Below are positions 15,047-24,048 of a DNA stretch of 64,000 nucleotides, piece by piece (positions within the stretch are counted from its first letter, which is position 1; the number at the start of each line of letters is the position of its first letter). Origin of the DNA: Falsiroseomonas algicola (lineage in GTDB: Bacteria > Pseudomonadota > Alphaproteobacteria > Acetobacterales > Acetobacteraceae); NCBI RefSeq assembly GCF_011040385.1, contig NZ_JAAIKB010000006.1:248001-312000 (forward strand), written 5' to 3'. The position numbers and the translations under genes are program-made. The notes under the pieces were generated by a model. The model worked only from the letters and a program-made list of their open reading frames with translations. It was not told where the DNA came from and searched no databases.

Positions 15047-16740
15047 GCCGCGCGCAGCGTGACCAGCACGTCCCGCACCTGCCGGCGCAGCGCTTCCGCC
15101 TGTTCCGACAATTCGCCGGCGGTGGCGTTGACCTGCGTCGCCGCGCCGCCGGTCTCCCCGGCCGCCTGGCGCACCTCCTCGATCCGCGCGGCCACGTCGC
15201 GCGTCCCGCTGGCGGCGGCCTGGACGCTGCGGGCGATGTCCTGCGTCGCGGCGCCCTGCTGCTCCACCGCCGCGGCGATGGCCACCGCGATGTCGCTGAT
15301 CTTCACGATGGTATCGCGGATGGCGCTGATCTCGGTCGCCGCGCCGCGCGTCGCGTCCTGCATCGCGCTGATCTGCTGGGCGATGCCTTCCGTCGCGCGC
15401 GTGGTCTGGCCGGCCAGCGACTTCACCTCGCTCGCCACCACCGCGAAGCCCTTGCCGGCATCGCCGGCGCGCGCCGCCTCGATCGTCGCGTTCAGCGCCA
15501 GCAGATTGGTCTGGCCGGCGATGCTGCCGATCAGCTTCAGCACCTCCTCGATGCGTTGCGAGGCCTCGTTGAGGTTGGCGACGGTGCTGTTGGTCCGCTC
15601 CGCCTGTTCCACGGCGGCGCGCGCGACGGCGGAGCTCTCGTTCACCTGCCGCGCGATCTCGGCGACGGAGCTTGCCAGCTCCTCGGTCGCCGCGGCGACG
15701 GTGCCGACATTCTCGCTGGTGGCGCCGGTGGCGTCGCTCACCTGGCTGGCGCGCATCGCGCCCTGCTCCGCGATCCCAACCAGCGAGGTGGCGGCGGCGT
15801 TGAGTTCGTTGGAGGCGGAGGCGATGCCCTCCACCACGCCGCCGACGCGCTCCTCCAGCTGCGTGGCGACGCGCTCCAGATCCTGCTTGCGGGCCGCCTC
15901 CGCGGCATGCTTGTCCTCCTCCTGCCTGGCGCGAAGGGCGGCATTCTCCCGCAGCCCTTCGGCGAAGCCCGACAGCGCGCGCGCCATGGTGCCGACCTCG
16001 TCGCCGCGGTCGGTTTCAGGGACCTTCGTCTCGAAGCGGCCCGCCGCCACGGCAGCGGTCGCGTCATTCAGGCGCTTCAGCGGATGCACGACGGTGGCGA
16101 GCGCCATGCCGGCCGCCATCGCGACAGCAAGCAGCAGCCCGACGCCAAGGCCGATCTGCAGCCACAGCGCGGTCGCATCGACGGTGTCGGTCAGCTGCGC
16201 CGATCGGCGATCGGCCAGGCCGACGAACGCCTCCATCAGGCGGCGGTTCTGCCCCCGCAACTCGACGACCTGGTTCAGGAAGTCGCGGCGCAGCATGGCC
16301 TCGGCTTCCGCCTGCCGCCCCTCCGCCAGGATGCGCAGGCCCGCCAGCGCCACCTGCTGCAAGGCGGCAAAGCGTTGCTGCATCGCCTGGATATCCGCCG
16401 CCAGCGTGCCATCGGGGGCTGCCTCCCGCATCTCCCGGATATGGGACGCCATCGTCTCGCCCATCTCCTCGATCTCGCGCTGCGCGACCGCGACCTCCGC
16501 GCGTTCCTCGAACGCCGTCGCGCGCCAGACCGCGCGCGCCATGTCGATGGTGGTCGCATTGGCATTGGCGGCCGCTGTCGCGGCCTCCGCCTCACGCTCG
16601 ATCAGGATCGAGTATTCGGCATCGACGGATTGCACGACGCGGATGAGGTAGAAGGTGCTGCCGGCGGCCAGTGCCGCCAGCAGTGCCACGGGCAGGAGCG
16701 CCTTCCACAACAGGGACAGGTTGCTGAACGGTCGACGCAT
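15043..16740 (-). CDS. Transmembrane methyl-accepting chemotaxis protein
   Basis: 565 residues. TM1 is at about 11-33. A periplasmic helical bundle of about 155 residues follows, rich in Glu/Ala heptads (4HB-type). TM2 is at about 193-217, and HAMP at about 218-270 starts [20 protein letters not shown]. The cytoplasmic signalling hairpin has its conserved tip near [18 protein letters not shown]. The start at 16740 was chosen for its GGAGG site 5 bases upstream and because TM1 follows at once. The C-terminus ends VLVTLRAA and lacks a CheR-tethering pentapeptide. It is separated from the che operon by 20 kb and coupled to a BLUF-like protein. The ligand is unknown. Confidence 0.9.
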   Translation of the reverse strand: MRRPFSNLSLLWKALLPVALLAALAAGSTFYLIRVVQSVDAEYSILIEREAEAATAAANANATTIDMARAVWRATAFEERAEVAVAQREIEEMGETMASHIREMREAAPDGTLAADIQAMQQRFAALQQVALAGLRILAEGRQAEAEAMLRRDFLNQVVELRGQNRRLMEAFVGLADRRSAQLTDTVDATALWLQIGLGVGLLLAVAMAAGMALATVVHPLKRLNDATAAVAAGRFETKVPETDRGDEVGTMARALSGFAEGLRENAALRARQEEDKHAAEAARKQDLERVATQLEERVGGVVEGIASASNELNAAATSLVGIAEQGAMRASQVSDATGATSENVGTVAAATEELASSVAEIARQVNESSAVARAAVEQAERTNSTVANLNEASQRIEEVLKLIGSIAGQTNLLALNATIEAARAGDAGKGFAVVASEVKSLAGQTTRATEGIAQQISAMQDATRGAATEISAIRDTIVKISDIAVAIAAAVEQQGAATQDIARSVQAAASGTRDVAARIEEVRQAAGETGGAATQVNATAGELSEQAEALRRQVRDVLVTLRAA

Positions 16741-16841
16741 CGGATCCTCCGGCGACGTTGCGGGCGCGTCATCCCGGAGCCCGGAACAGCCGCCGGGCGC
16801 CACTGCCACGTTTCCGGCTCAGGAATGACTAACGGCGCCCG

Positions 16842-17723
16842 CTATCCCGTGACGGAAACCCGCCAGGTGAAGCGCCGCGTCTCTCCCGCCTCCAGCATCT
16901 CGATCCCCGGCTTGGACCAGAGATCGACGTCGTAGCCATCGATATCCGCGTGTCCCGCCCAGGGCTCGATGCAGAGGAAATCGGCGCCGGGCTTCATCCA
17001 GAGGCCGAGCTGGCCGAAGCCCTGCCAGGCCACTTCCAGCCCCGGCGCACCCGGCGCGCCGTATTGCAGGCGGCGGCTGGCGGGGTTCAGCAGGATCATC
17101 GCACTCGGCCGGAACAGATCCTCCCGCAGTCCGAGCGTGCGGCCATGCGTCGGCAGGGCATGCGGCGTCTGGTCGATCAGGCCCTTGTCGTTCAGCCGGA
17201 AGAAGGGCCCGGCCTCCTCCTGCTCGAACTCGATGCGGTGCGCGAGCTTGCCGGCGCTGCCGGGCAGCGGCCAGCGGAAGGCGGGATGCGCGCCGACGGA
17301 GAAGGGCAGCGTGCCTTCCCCCGCATTGGTGACGCCATAGGTCACGGCCAGCGTCGCACCATGCAGGGCATAGGCGACCTCGAAGCGGAAGGCGAAGGGG
17401 TAGATGGCGCGCGTCGCTTCGCTGTCCTGAAGCAGGAACCGGCACCCCGTCGCGTCATGCTCCACCAGCGTGAAGCGGCTGTCGCGCGCGAAGCCGTGCT
17501 GGCCCATGGGGAAGCTCGCCTCCCCGATGCGGAGCGTGTCGTCTTTCACCTTCCCCACGATCGGGAAGAGCACGGGCGAATGGCGCGGCCAGGCGGCTTC
17601 CGCCTGCCAGAGCAGCTCGCGGCCCTCCCCGTCCTTCAGGCTGGTGAGTTCCGCACCCTCGGCCTTCACCACGGCCTTGAGCTTCGGCGTGCCGAGGCTG
17701 ATCCGATCCGCTGAACCGCTCAT
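16842..17723 (-). CDS. Aldose 1-epimerase family protein (LacX-like mutarotase)
   Basis: A 293-residue galactose-mutarotase-like beta-sandwich. Visible motifs are WQAEAAWPRHSPVLFPIVG (sugar-binding Arg in the family), QHGFARD near 73-79 and VGAHPAFRWPL near 142-152 with the candidate catalytic His. IEPWAGHADIDGYD near 250 has the Glu position expected for the base. These enzymes interconvert alpha and beta anomers of hexoses or hexose phosphates in the cytoplasm. It overlaps the upstream panE-like gene by 4 bp (ATGA). No sugar-transport or kinase genes lie nearby, so its pathway cannot be named. Confidence 0.85.
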   Translation of the reverse strand: MSGSADRISLGTPKLKAVVKAEGAELTSLKDGEGRELLWQAEAAWPRHSPVLFPIVGKVKDDTLRIGEASFPMGQHGFARDSRFTLVEHDATGCRFLLQDSEATRAIYPFAFRFEVAYALHGATLAVTYGVTNAGEGTLPFSVGAHPAFRWPLPGSAGKLAHRIEFEQEEAGPFFRLNDKGLIDQTPHALPTHGRTLGLREDLFRPSAMILLNPASRRLQYGAPGAPGLEVAWQGFGQLGLWMKPGADFLCIEPWAGHADIDGYDVDLWSKPGIEMLEAGETRRFTWRVSVTG

Positions 17724-18664
17724 GGCCGTCGCTTCGCCTCCCGCCGCTGGTCATGCGCGCGGGCGTGCAGCAGCGCCAGCGCGTGCAGGTCTTCCGGCAC
17801 ACCCGCCGCACGCGCGGCATCGGTCAGGAAGCCCAGTATGTGCTCCGCCTCCGTCCGCCCGCCCGCTTCGAGATCCCTCAGCATGGAGGCGGTGTAGGCG
17901 CTCCCGGCATCGGAGAACATCGCGCGGTAGCTCTCCATGAAACCGGGCGACATCGGGAAGCCCTGCGCCGCCGCGATGGCGGCGTTGCGCTCCAGCAGCG
18001 CCAGTAGGAAGCCGCGGCCGCCGGCGCGGATGATCTCGCCGACGCTGGCGCGCATCAGCACCGTGCCGGCCGCGACGGTGCCGAGATGGACCAGCTTCTC
18101 CCACATGCGCCGCCTGATGTCCGGCACCGCCTCCGCCACCAGCCCCGGCGATTGGCCCAGCGCCGCGGCAAAGGCGGCGGCACGGCCATCCAGCGCGCCG
18201 TCCTGCTCCCCGCCCCCTTGTTCACCAAAGGTCAGCCAGTGCCAGTCATTGAGGTGCTGGATGGTGCCGTCCGGCCGCAGCGTCGCCGCGCATTTCGCGA
18301 GGCCCCCCCAGACGCGCGCCGCGCCGAAGGCGGCGTTCAGCCGGTCGATATGCGACAGCCCGTTCAGCACCGGCAGCACGCAGGCGCCCGCCTCCACCGC
18401 CGGGCGGATCGCCTCGATCGCGGGATCGAGGTCATAGGCCTTGCAGGAGAGCAGCACGACATCGAAGCCGGGACAGGCGCGCTCCATCGTGGTGACGGGC
18501 CCGTCGAAATCGCCATGCGTGCTGCGCAGCCGCAGCCCATCCCGCGCCAGCGCGGCCGCCCGCGCCGGGCGGACCAGGAAGGCGACATCGAGCCCACGCT
18601 GCATCGCGCGCGCCCCGAAATAGCCGCCGAGCGCGCCCGCCCCCAGCACCAGCATCCGCATCAT
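17720..18664 (-). CDS. 2-dehydropantoate 2-reductase family protein (PanE/ApbA-like)
   Basis: About 314 residues. The N-terminal Rossmann motif is VLGAGALGGYFGARAMQRG. VVLLSCKAYDL gives the family lysine after strand 4, and NGLSHIDRLNAAFG lies near 110. The C-terminal helical domain has KLVHLGTVAAGTVLMR with a Lys in the usual catalytic place, and SMLRDLEAGGRTEAEHILG, a PanE/ApbA signature. It reduces ketopantoate to pantoate with NADPH in pantothenate synthesis, or an analogous 2-keto acid in paralogues. Starts at 18664 (ATG), 18661 (ATG) and 18670 (GTG) are all possible. It may be a catabolic paralogue, because many genomes carry several. Confidence 0.83.
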   Translation of the reverse strand: MMRMLVLGAGALGGYFGARAMQRGLDVAFLVRPARAAALARDGLRLRSTHGDFDGPVTTMERACPGFDVVLLSCKAYDLDPAIEAIRPAVEAGACVLPVLNGLSHIDRLNAAFGAARVWGGLAKCAATLRPDGTIQHLNDWHWLTFGEQGGGEQDGALDGRAAAFAAALGQSPGLVAEAVPDIRRRMWEKLVHLGTVAAGTVLMRASVGEIIRAGGRGFLLALLERNAAIAAAQGFPMSPGFMESYRAMFSDAGSAYTASMLRDLEAGGRTEAEHILGFLTDAARAAGVPEDLHALALLHARAHDQRREAKRRP

Positions 18665-18751
18665 GGCCACCCGTTTCCCCGTGCACGGCCAGAATCACGC
18701 AAGCCAGGGCGATGTCCAGCCCGGGACGACTCGCTTGAGCCGCCGCCCGAT

Positions 18752-18766
18752 GTTCTATAAATGTTC
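18752..18766 (+). promoter_or_regulatory. LexA (SOS) box of alphaproteobacterial type
   Basis: GTTC-TATAAAT-GTTC exactly matches the alphaproteobacterial LexA site GTTC-N7-GTTC. It lies 23 bases before the ATG of the UdgX fusion. The spacer TATAAAT could itself be the -10, with CTTGAG or TTGAGC at 18734-18740 as a weak -35 (15-16 bp spacing), so LexA binding would block the promoter. Confidence 0.75.
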
Positions 18767-18789
18767 CCTCTGACGAGGAGGGGCTTCGC

Positions 18790-20283
18790 ATGGCGGTCGC
18801 GGCGATCCTGGTAGGGCCGGCGGATTTCGGGGGGTGGCGGCAGGCGGCGCGCGGCCTGGTGGCGGCGGGCCTCAGGCCCGACCAGGTGGAATGGCGCGTG
18901 GCCGGCGACAGCCCCGGCCTGTTCGGCGAGACGCCCGCGCCCCCGCCCCCCGCGGAGCCCGGCCGCTTCACCGTGCCCCGCGCCTTCATGGGGCTCGCCG
19001 AGGTCGCCATCCGCCACAGCGATCCCGAACGCTTCGCGCTGCTGTATGGCCTGCTCTGGCGCATCCATGCGGGGGAGGCGGCGCTGATGCAGGTCTCGAC
19101 CGACCCGGCCGTGGCGCGGCTGGAGGCGATGGCCAAGGCGGTGCGGCGGGACGCCCACAAGATGCACGCCTTCCTCCGCTTCCGGCAGGTGGAGACGGAG
19201 GCCGGCACGCGCCACGTCGCCTGGTTCGAGCCCGACCACCATATCGAGGAGGCGGAGGCCGATTTCTTCGTCCGCCGCTTCGCCAGCCTGCGCTGGACCA
19301 TCGTGACGCCGCGCCGGACGGTGGGCTGGGACGGGGAGAGCCTGTCCTTCGGCCCGGGCGGCAACCGCGCCGAGGTGCCACCGGATGATGCGGTGGAGCC
19401 CCTCTGGCGCGCCTATTACGCCGCGATCTTCAACCCCGCCCGGGTGAAGCCCAACGCCATGCGGGCCGAGATGCCCCGCAAATACTGGCGCAACATGCCG
19501 GAGACCTTCGAGATTCCCCGCCTGCTGGCGGAAGCCCCCCAGCGGGTGCGGGAGATGGTGGCCCGCGGCGGCGGCGCCCCCAACCCGCAGCCGCAGCGCG
19601 CCGTGCATGTCCCGGCGCAGGTGCCCGTGAAGCCTGGCGCGGCGCCGCGCGTTGAAGCCGCCATGGACCTGCTCGACACCTCCAAGGATCCCGCCCTGGC
19701 GCTGGCCGATCTCCGCCAGGAACTGCTCGGCCGGAACGACCTCCCGGACTGGACCACGCGCGCCACGCAGCCGGTGTTCGGGGAGGGCGCGGTCGGCGCG
19801 CCGCTGCTCTTCGTCGGCGAACAGCCGGGTGATGAGGAGGACATCCAGGGCCGCCCCTTCGTCGGCCCCGCCGGGCGCCTCTTCAACCGCGCGATGGAGG
19901 CGGCGGGGCTGCCGCGCGATGCCGCCTACGTCACCAATGCGGTGAAGCACTTCAAGTTCACGCCGACCGGCAAGCGCCGCCTGCACCAGTCGCCGGACGC
20001 CGGCGACATCACCTACTACCGCCCCTTCCTGCTGCGGGAGGTCGGGCTCGTCGCGCCGAAGCTGGTGGTGGCGCTGGGCGCCTCGGCGCTGCAGGCGCTG
20101 ACGGGCAAGAAGCTGCCGGTGATGAAGACCCGCGGCACCACCGTGACGGCACTGGAAGGCCATCCGGTCTTCGCGACGGTGCATCCGAGCTACCTCCTGC
20201 GCATCCCGGACCAGGAGGGGCAGGCGCGGGAGTTTTCCCGATTTGTGGAGGATCTGAAGGCGGCGGGGCAGCAGACGGCCTGA
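18790..20283 (+). CDS. UdgX-family uracil-DNA-binding protein fused to a DUF4130-like N-terminal domain
   Basis: 497 residues in two modules. Residues about 1-245 resemble the DUF4130 domain usually paired with a radical-SAM DNA-repair protein (HKMHAFLRFRQV near 123-133, WFEPDHHI near 145-152). Residues about 290-497 are a family-4-like uracil glycosylase of UdgX type: GEQPGDEED at 343-351, FVGPAGRL, TNAVKHFKF, the UdgX-specific KRRLHQ at 395-400 with His399, and HPSYLLR at 465-471. In UdgX that His forms a covalent bond with the abasic site after uracil excision. A GAGGAGGGG ribosome site and a LexA box precede it. No radical-SAM partner gene is adjacent. It stands alone between divergent and convergent neighbours. 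Confidence 0.92.
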   Translation: MAVAAILVGPADFGGWRQAARGLVAAGLRPDQVEWRVAGDSPGLFGETPAPPPPAEPGRFTVPRAFMGLAEVAIRHSDPERFALLYGLLWRIHAGEAALMQVSTDPAVARLEAMAKAVRRDAHKMHAFLRFRQVETEAGTRHVAWFEPDHHIEEAEADFFVRRFASLRWTIVTPRRTVGWDGESLSFGPGGNRAEVPPDDAVEPLWRAYYAAIFNPARVKPNAMRAEMPRKYWRNMPETFEIPRLLAEAPQRVREMVARGGGAPNPQPQRAVHVPAQVPVKPGAAPRVEAAMDLLDTSKDPALALADLRQELLGRNDLPDWTTRATQPVFGEGAVGAPLLFVGEQPGDEEDIQGRPFVGPAGRLFNRAMEAAGLPRDAAYVTNAVKHFKFTPTGKRRLHQSPDAGDITYYRPFLLREVGLVAPKLVVALGASALQALTGKKLPVMKTRGTTVTALEGHPVFATVHPSYLLRIPDQEGQAREFSRFVEDLKAAGQQTA

Positions 20284-20323
20284 GCGGACACGCCGGTTCC
20301 CCCGGCTCCCCGCTGGACCGTCC

Positions 20324-21169
20324 TCAGTTCAGCCGCTGCCGCAACTCCTCCAGCAGGCCCTTCACCCGGGCGGCCTGGGGGCCTTCCGGCACCAGCTTGA
20401 GGAAATTCTCGAGCGCGGCGATGGCGGCCCCGATCTGGTCGAGGCGCTGGTGCATCAGCCCGGCCTCCCGCCACAGGGGCGCGGCATCGGGGGCGATGCG
20501 CAGCATGTCTTCCGTGCAGGCCACGGCGCCCGCCAGGTCGCCGCCGCGCAGGCGCCGCACCTTGATGTTGTTCTGCAGCCGCAGCAGCACCGCGCGCTTG
20601 TCCATGCGCGCCAGCGACGAAGGGCCGAGTTCCGCCTGCTCCCCCGCGAAGCGCTTCAGGGTGGCACGCAGGTCGCGCGCATCCATGGCATGGCCGCCGG
20701 CGAAGACATCCACCACCACCTGGCCGCGCCCCGCCAGCGCGATCAGGAAATGGCCGGGGAAGTCGACGCCATGCGCCTCCCACCCCGCCGCCTCCGCCGC
20801 ATGCAGCCAGAGGATGCCAAGCGCCACCGGCAGCCCCCGCCGGCGCTCCATCACGCGCAGCAGGTTGGCGTTGGCCATGTCCTCATAGGTTTCCTCATCC
20901 CCGGCATAGCCGAACTGGCCGTGGATGACCTGGGCGAGGACGGCGCGGCGGCGGGCAACGTCGCCGGCATCGGCTTCCTTGTCCGCGGCGGCGGCATTCA
21001 CCGCGGCGCGGGCCAGCGCCGTCAGGTGTTCCGCCCCCGCGCGCCAATCCGCCTCCAGCGCATCGACGCGCGCCAGTTGCAGCGCGGCCTGGCCGATATC
21101 GATCTCGCTGTCCGGCAGCGTGCCGAGCGCGGCCAGCGCCGCCCGCGCATCCTGCAGCGGGTTGCTCAT
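20324..21169 (-). CDS. SirB1-family protein (transglutaminase-like domain plus TPR)
   Basis: A 281-residue protein. The N-terminal part has the SirB1/transglutaminase-like core: LAQVIHGQFGYAGDEETYEDMANANLLRVMERRRGLPVALGILWLHAAEAAG (about 90-140, locator only), then GVDFPGHFLIAL with its His. The cysteine of true transglutaminases is not seen. The C-terminal part (about 190-280) forms TPR-like helices (LWREAGLMHQRLDQIGAAIAALENFLKLVP). The biochemical role is unknown. It lies 4 bp downstream of the HIT gene and is convergent with the UdgX gene. Confidence 0.83.
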   Translation of the reverse strand: MSNPLQDARAALAALGTLPDSEIDIGQAALQLARVDALEADWRAGAEHLTALARAAVNAAAADKEADAGDVARRRAVLAQVIHGQFGYAGDEETYEDMANANLLRVMERRRGLPVALGILWLHAAEAAGWEAHGVDFPGHFLIALAGRGQVVVDVFAGGHAMDARDLRATLKRFAGEQAELGPSSLARMDKRAVLLRLQNNIKVRRLRGGDLAGAVACTEDMLRIAPDAAPLWREAGLMHQRLDQIGAAIAALENFLKLVPEGPQAARVKGLLEELRQRLN

Positions 21170-21172
21170 GCC

Positions 21173-21559
21173 TCAGCCCTGCGCCGGCACCATCCGGCCG
21201 ACGCGGCGGCCCCCGAAGATGTGGACGTGGAAATGCGGCACCTCCTGCCCCCCATCCTCGCCCATGTTGGAGAGGATGCGATAGCCCGAAGCCTCCAGCC
21301 CGAGGTCGCGCGCCACCTTGCCGACCGCGCGCCAGAAGCCCGCGACCTCGGCGTCCGACGCCTGCGCGCTGAAATCGGCATGGGAGACATAGGGCCCCTT
21401 CGGGATCACCAGCACATGCACCGGCGTCTGCGGGTTGATGTCGTGGAAGGCGAGGGCGAACTCATCCTCATGCACCCGCTTGCAGGGGATCTCGCCGCGC
21501 AGGATGCGCGCGAAGATGTTGCCGGAGTCGTAGGGCGGCAGGCCGGTCATGCGCGTCAT
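21173..21559 (-). CDS. HIT-family nucleotide-binding protein (HINT-like)
   Basis: A 128-residue HINT-type protein. NIFARILRGEIPCKRVHEDE is at 14-33, INPQTPVHVLVIPKGPYVS at about 42-60, NMGEDGGQEVPHFHVHIFGGR near 98-118 with the catalytic HxHxH triad. Such proteins hydrolyse AMP-lysine or other purine phosphoramidates. A GGAG site precedes the chosen ATG. It follows hisE by 69 bp, and HIT genes are often found beside histidine genes in alphaproteobacteria. Confidence 0.92.
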   Translation of the reverse strand: MTRMTGLPPYDSGNIFARILRGEIPCKRVHEDEFALAFHDINPQTPVHVLVIPKGPYVSHADFSAQASDAEVAGFWRAVGKVARDLGLEASGYRILSNMGEDGGQEVPHFHVHIFGGRRVGRMVPAQG

Positions 21560-21628
21560 GGTCGAAGCTCCGCAGGCGTGGTCAGCGCCCCTGTTCTGGC
21601 GACGACACCGGGCCGGCGCAACCCGCCT

Positions 21629-22252
21629 TCAGGGCAGCTTGGTCGTCTGCGCCGCCTTCACGAGGCCCTTCGGCCGGGACGCCTTCTCCGCGATGCCCGA
21701 GATGCCCTGGCGCCGCGCCAGCTCCGCCCAGACCTCGGCCGGCGCGATGCCCGCATCCACCCAGAGCACCATGAGGTGATAGAGCAGGTCGGCGCTTTCC
21801 AGCACCGTCGCGGCGCGGTTGCCCATCGTCGCCTCGATCACGCATTCCACCGCCTCCTCGCCCAGCTTCTGGGCGACCTTGGCGGTGCCGCGCGCCAGCA
21901 GCCGGGCGGAGTGCGAATTCTCCACATCGCCGGCGGCGCGCCGCGCCTCCACCGTGCGCCAGAGCGTGTCGAGGATGGCGGCCTCCGCGCCTTCCACCGT
22001 GAAGCGGCCGAGCGCGCCGGCACCGGCGGCACTCGCCGCCTTCGGCATGGCGAGCTGTTCGGCGACGGGGATGGTCGGCGGCAGCGGCAGGCTCGCCGCG
22101 ACCTTCAGCGCCTTCTTCTTGGCCTTGGGCAGCTTGGCCTTGAGGGCCTTCGGCTTCGGCAGCTTCGCCTTTGCGGGCTTCGGCTTCGCGGGCTTCGCCT
22201 TGGGGGCCTTGGCCTTGGCGGGCTTCAGTTTCGGGGTCGCGGCCTTGCCCAT
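21629..22252 (-). CDS. hisE: Phosphoribosyl-ATP diphosphatase with Lys-rich N-terminal extension
   Basis: The C-terminal part (about 84-190) is His[44 protein letters not shown] with the acidic metal-binding residues, and [12 protein letters not shown]. It removes pyrophosphate from phosphoribosyl-ATP in histidine synthesis. The first 50 or so residues are a Lys/Ala/Pro tract of repeated PKAK and PAKPK units, like a histone H1 tail. The ATG at 22252 lies 1 base after the hisF stop, so the tail is probably translated. An internal ATG at about codon 69 would give a tail-less enzyme. Confidence 0.9.
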   Translation of the reverse strand: MGKAATPKLKPAKAKAPKAKPAKPKPAKAKLPKPKALKAKLPKAKKKALKVAASLPLPPTIPVAEQLAMPKAASAAGAGALGRFTVEGAEAAILDTLWRTVEARRAAGDVENSHSARLLARGTAKVAQKLGEEAVECVIEATMGNRAATVLESADLLYHLMVLWVDAGIAPAEVWAELARRQGISGIAEKASRPKGLVKAAQTTKLP

Positions 22253-22253
22253 C

Positions 22254-23024
22254 TCACGCAGCCTCTGCCATGGGCCGGATCGGCAGGCCCGCCTGTTCCA
22301 GCGCGGCCTTCGCCTCCGCGATCCGCATCTGGCCGTAATGGAAGACGCTGGCGGCGAGCAGGCCGGTCGCCCCCGCCTTCGCCCCTTCCACGAAATGCTC
22401 CACGGCGCCGACGCCGCCGCTGGCCACGATCGGCAGCCGCACCGCCGCCCGCGCGGCGCGCAGCAGGCCGAGGTCGAAGCCCTGGCGCGTGCCGTCGCGG
22501 TCCATGGAGGTCAGCAGGATCTCCCCCGCGCCACGGCGCTCGGCCTCCCGGATCCATTCGATGGCGTCGATGCCGGTGCCGCGGCGGCCGCCATGGGTGA
22601 AGACTTCCCAGGTGCCCTCGCCGGAGGACCGCGCATCGATGGCGACGACGATGGCCTGGCTGCCGAAGGCCTCCGCGCCCCGCGTCACCAGCGCGGGGTC
22701 GGTGACGAAGGCGGAATTGACGGACACCTTGTCGGCGCCGGCCAGCAGCAGGCGGCGCATATCCTCCACCGCGCGGACGCCGCCGCCAACGGTGAGCGGA
22801 ATGAACACCTGCGCCGCGGTGCGGGACACCACGTCGAGCATCGTGTCGCGGCCCTCATGGCTCGCGGTGATGTCGAGGAAGGTGATCTCGTCCGCCCCCT
22901 CCCGGTCATAGATCCGCGCCTGCTCGACCGGATCGCCGGCATCACGCAACTCAAGAAAATTCACGCCCTTGACGACGCGGCCGTCCTTGACGTCGAGGCA
23001 GGGGATCACGCGCAGGGCCAGCAC
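22254..23024 (-). CDS. hisF: Imidazole glycerol phosphate synthase subunit HisF
   Basis: 256 residues when started at GTG 23024, giving [20 protein letters not shown], the standard HisF N-terminus with catalytic Asp11. GGAG lies 8 bases upstream. Longer in-frame sequence upstream is not conserved. Further motifs are [27 protein letters not shown] and the second catalytic Asp in [13 protein letters not shown]. With HisH it makes imidazole glycerol phosphate and AICAR from PRFAR. Leftward his cluster order is hisB, DUF2628, hisH, GNAT, hisA, small membrane ORF, hisF, hisE. Confidence 0.96.
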   Translation of the reverse strand: MLALRVIPCLDVKDGRVVKGVNFLELRDAGDPVEQARIYDREGADEITFLDITASHEGRDTMLDVVSRTAAQVFIPLTVGGGVRAVEDMRRLLLAGADKVSVNSAFVTDPALVTRGAEAFGSQAIVVAIDARSSGEGTWEVFTHGGRRGTGIDAIEWIREAERRGAGEILLTSMDRDGTRQGFDLGLLRAARAAVRLPIVASGGVGAVEHFVEGAKAGATGLLAASVFHYGQMRIAEAKAALEQAGLPIRPMAEAA

Positions 23025-23119
23025 AGGGGGCGCTCCGCTGGGGACAGCTAGTCCGGGTTTGTCAGGGGCCGCGCCGGATGGCGAAGGCGTAGCGTGATTG
23101 CGACCGTTGTCGCCATTGG

Positions 23120-23305
23120 TCAAGCGATGATCTGCCGCGCCCAGCCCAGCAGCAGCCCCGCCAGCGCCAGCACCAGCGCGGCGCGCAGGTTGCGGTCCCG
23201 GAGGCGCACCTCCCGCCCCTTCAGCAGCCGGCCCAGCACCCGCACCGCCAGCCAGGCCGCGAGGATGAAGCAGGCCGTCTCCGCCAGTTGCAGCGGAACG
23301 GCCAC
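23120..23305 (-). CDS. Small membrane protein within the his cluster
   Basis: A 61-residue ORF starting with GTG at 23305, 8 bp after hisA. Two hydrophobic helices (about 4-25 and 41-58) flank a basic loop ([17 protein letters not shown]), predicting a two-pass membrane protein. No known family was recognised. The gap between hisA and hisF would otherwise be about 290 bp, and the frame is clean. Ribosome-site evidence is weak. Confidence 0.5.
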   Translation of the reverse strand: MAVPLQLAETACFILAAWLAVRVLGRLLKGREVRLRDRNLRAALVLALAGLLLGWARQIIA

Positions 23306-23313
23306 GCCAGTGC

Positions 23314-24042
23314 TCAGGCGGCGGCGAGCGCCAGGGCCGCGGCGGGCTCCACGCGGCCGTCATAGAGCGCGCGGCCCAGGATGGCGCCGGCCACCACGCC
23401 TTCCGCCTTCAGCGCCACGATATCATCCGTGGAAGCGACGCCGCCGGAGGCGATGACGGGCATGGTGACGGCGCGGGCCAGCGCCGCGGTGGCCGCGACG
23501 TTCACGCCGCTCAGCATGCCGTCGCGGGCGATGTCGGTGTAGATGATGGCCGCCGCGCCCGATCCCTCGAAGGCCTTGGCCAGATCCACCGCGGTGGTGC
23601 TGCTCGTCTCCGCCCAGCCCTCCGTCGCCACGAACCCGTCCCGCGCATCGATGCCCAGCGCCACGCGCCCCGGGAAGGCGCGGCAGGCGGCGCGGGCGAA
23701 ATCGGGGTCCTTCACCGCGGCGGAGCCCAGGATGATGCGCGTGACGCCGGCGGCGAGCCAGGCTTCCGCCGTCGCCATATCCCGGATCCCGCCGCCGAGC
23801 TGCACGGACAGCCCCGGCACGGCGGCGATGATGCGCTTCACCGCCTCCACATTGGCAGGCTTGCCGGCGAAGGCGCCGTCGAGGTCCACCACATGCACCC
23901 AGGCGAAGCCCTGCGCGGCAAAGCTGGCCGCCTGCGCGCCCGGGTCATCGGCATAGACCGTCGCCTGCGCCATGTCGCCGCGCTTGAGGCGCACCACCTG
24001 CCCGCCCTTGAGGTCGATGGCGGGGTAAAGGGTAAAGGCCAT
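23314..24042 (-). CDS. hisA: Phosphoribosylformimino-5-aminoimidazole carboxamide ribotide isomerase
   Basis: A 242-residue TIM barrel. [18 protein letters not shown] (5-22) carries the catalytic Asp, [13 protein letters not shown] the phosphate-binding strand, QLGGGIRD the substrate loop, and [14 protein letters not shown] the second catalytic Asp. VIASGGVAS closes the second phosphate site. It isomerises ProFAR to PRFAR, the substrate of HisFH. It follows the GNAT gene by 6 bp. Confidence 0.96.
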   Translation of the reverse strand: MAFTLYPAIDLKGGQVVRLKRGDMAQATVYADDPGAQAASFAAQGFAWVHVVDLDGAFAGKPANVEAVKRIIAAVPGLSVQLGGGIRDMATAEAWLAAGVTRIILGSAAVKDPDFARAACRAFPGRVALGIDARDGFVATEGWAETSSTTAVDLAKAFEGSGAAAIIYTDIARDGMLSGVNVAATAALARAVTMPVIASGGVASTDDIVALKAEGVVAGAILGRALYDGRVEPAAALALAAA

Positions 24043-24048
24043 GGGTGT

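Noticed and set aside
14393-16651. Ser/Ala-rich upper-strand frame across the BLUF and receptor genes
   Set aside because: Out-of-frame reading of the CoA ligase end followed by antisense of the receptor; no family features.
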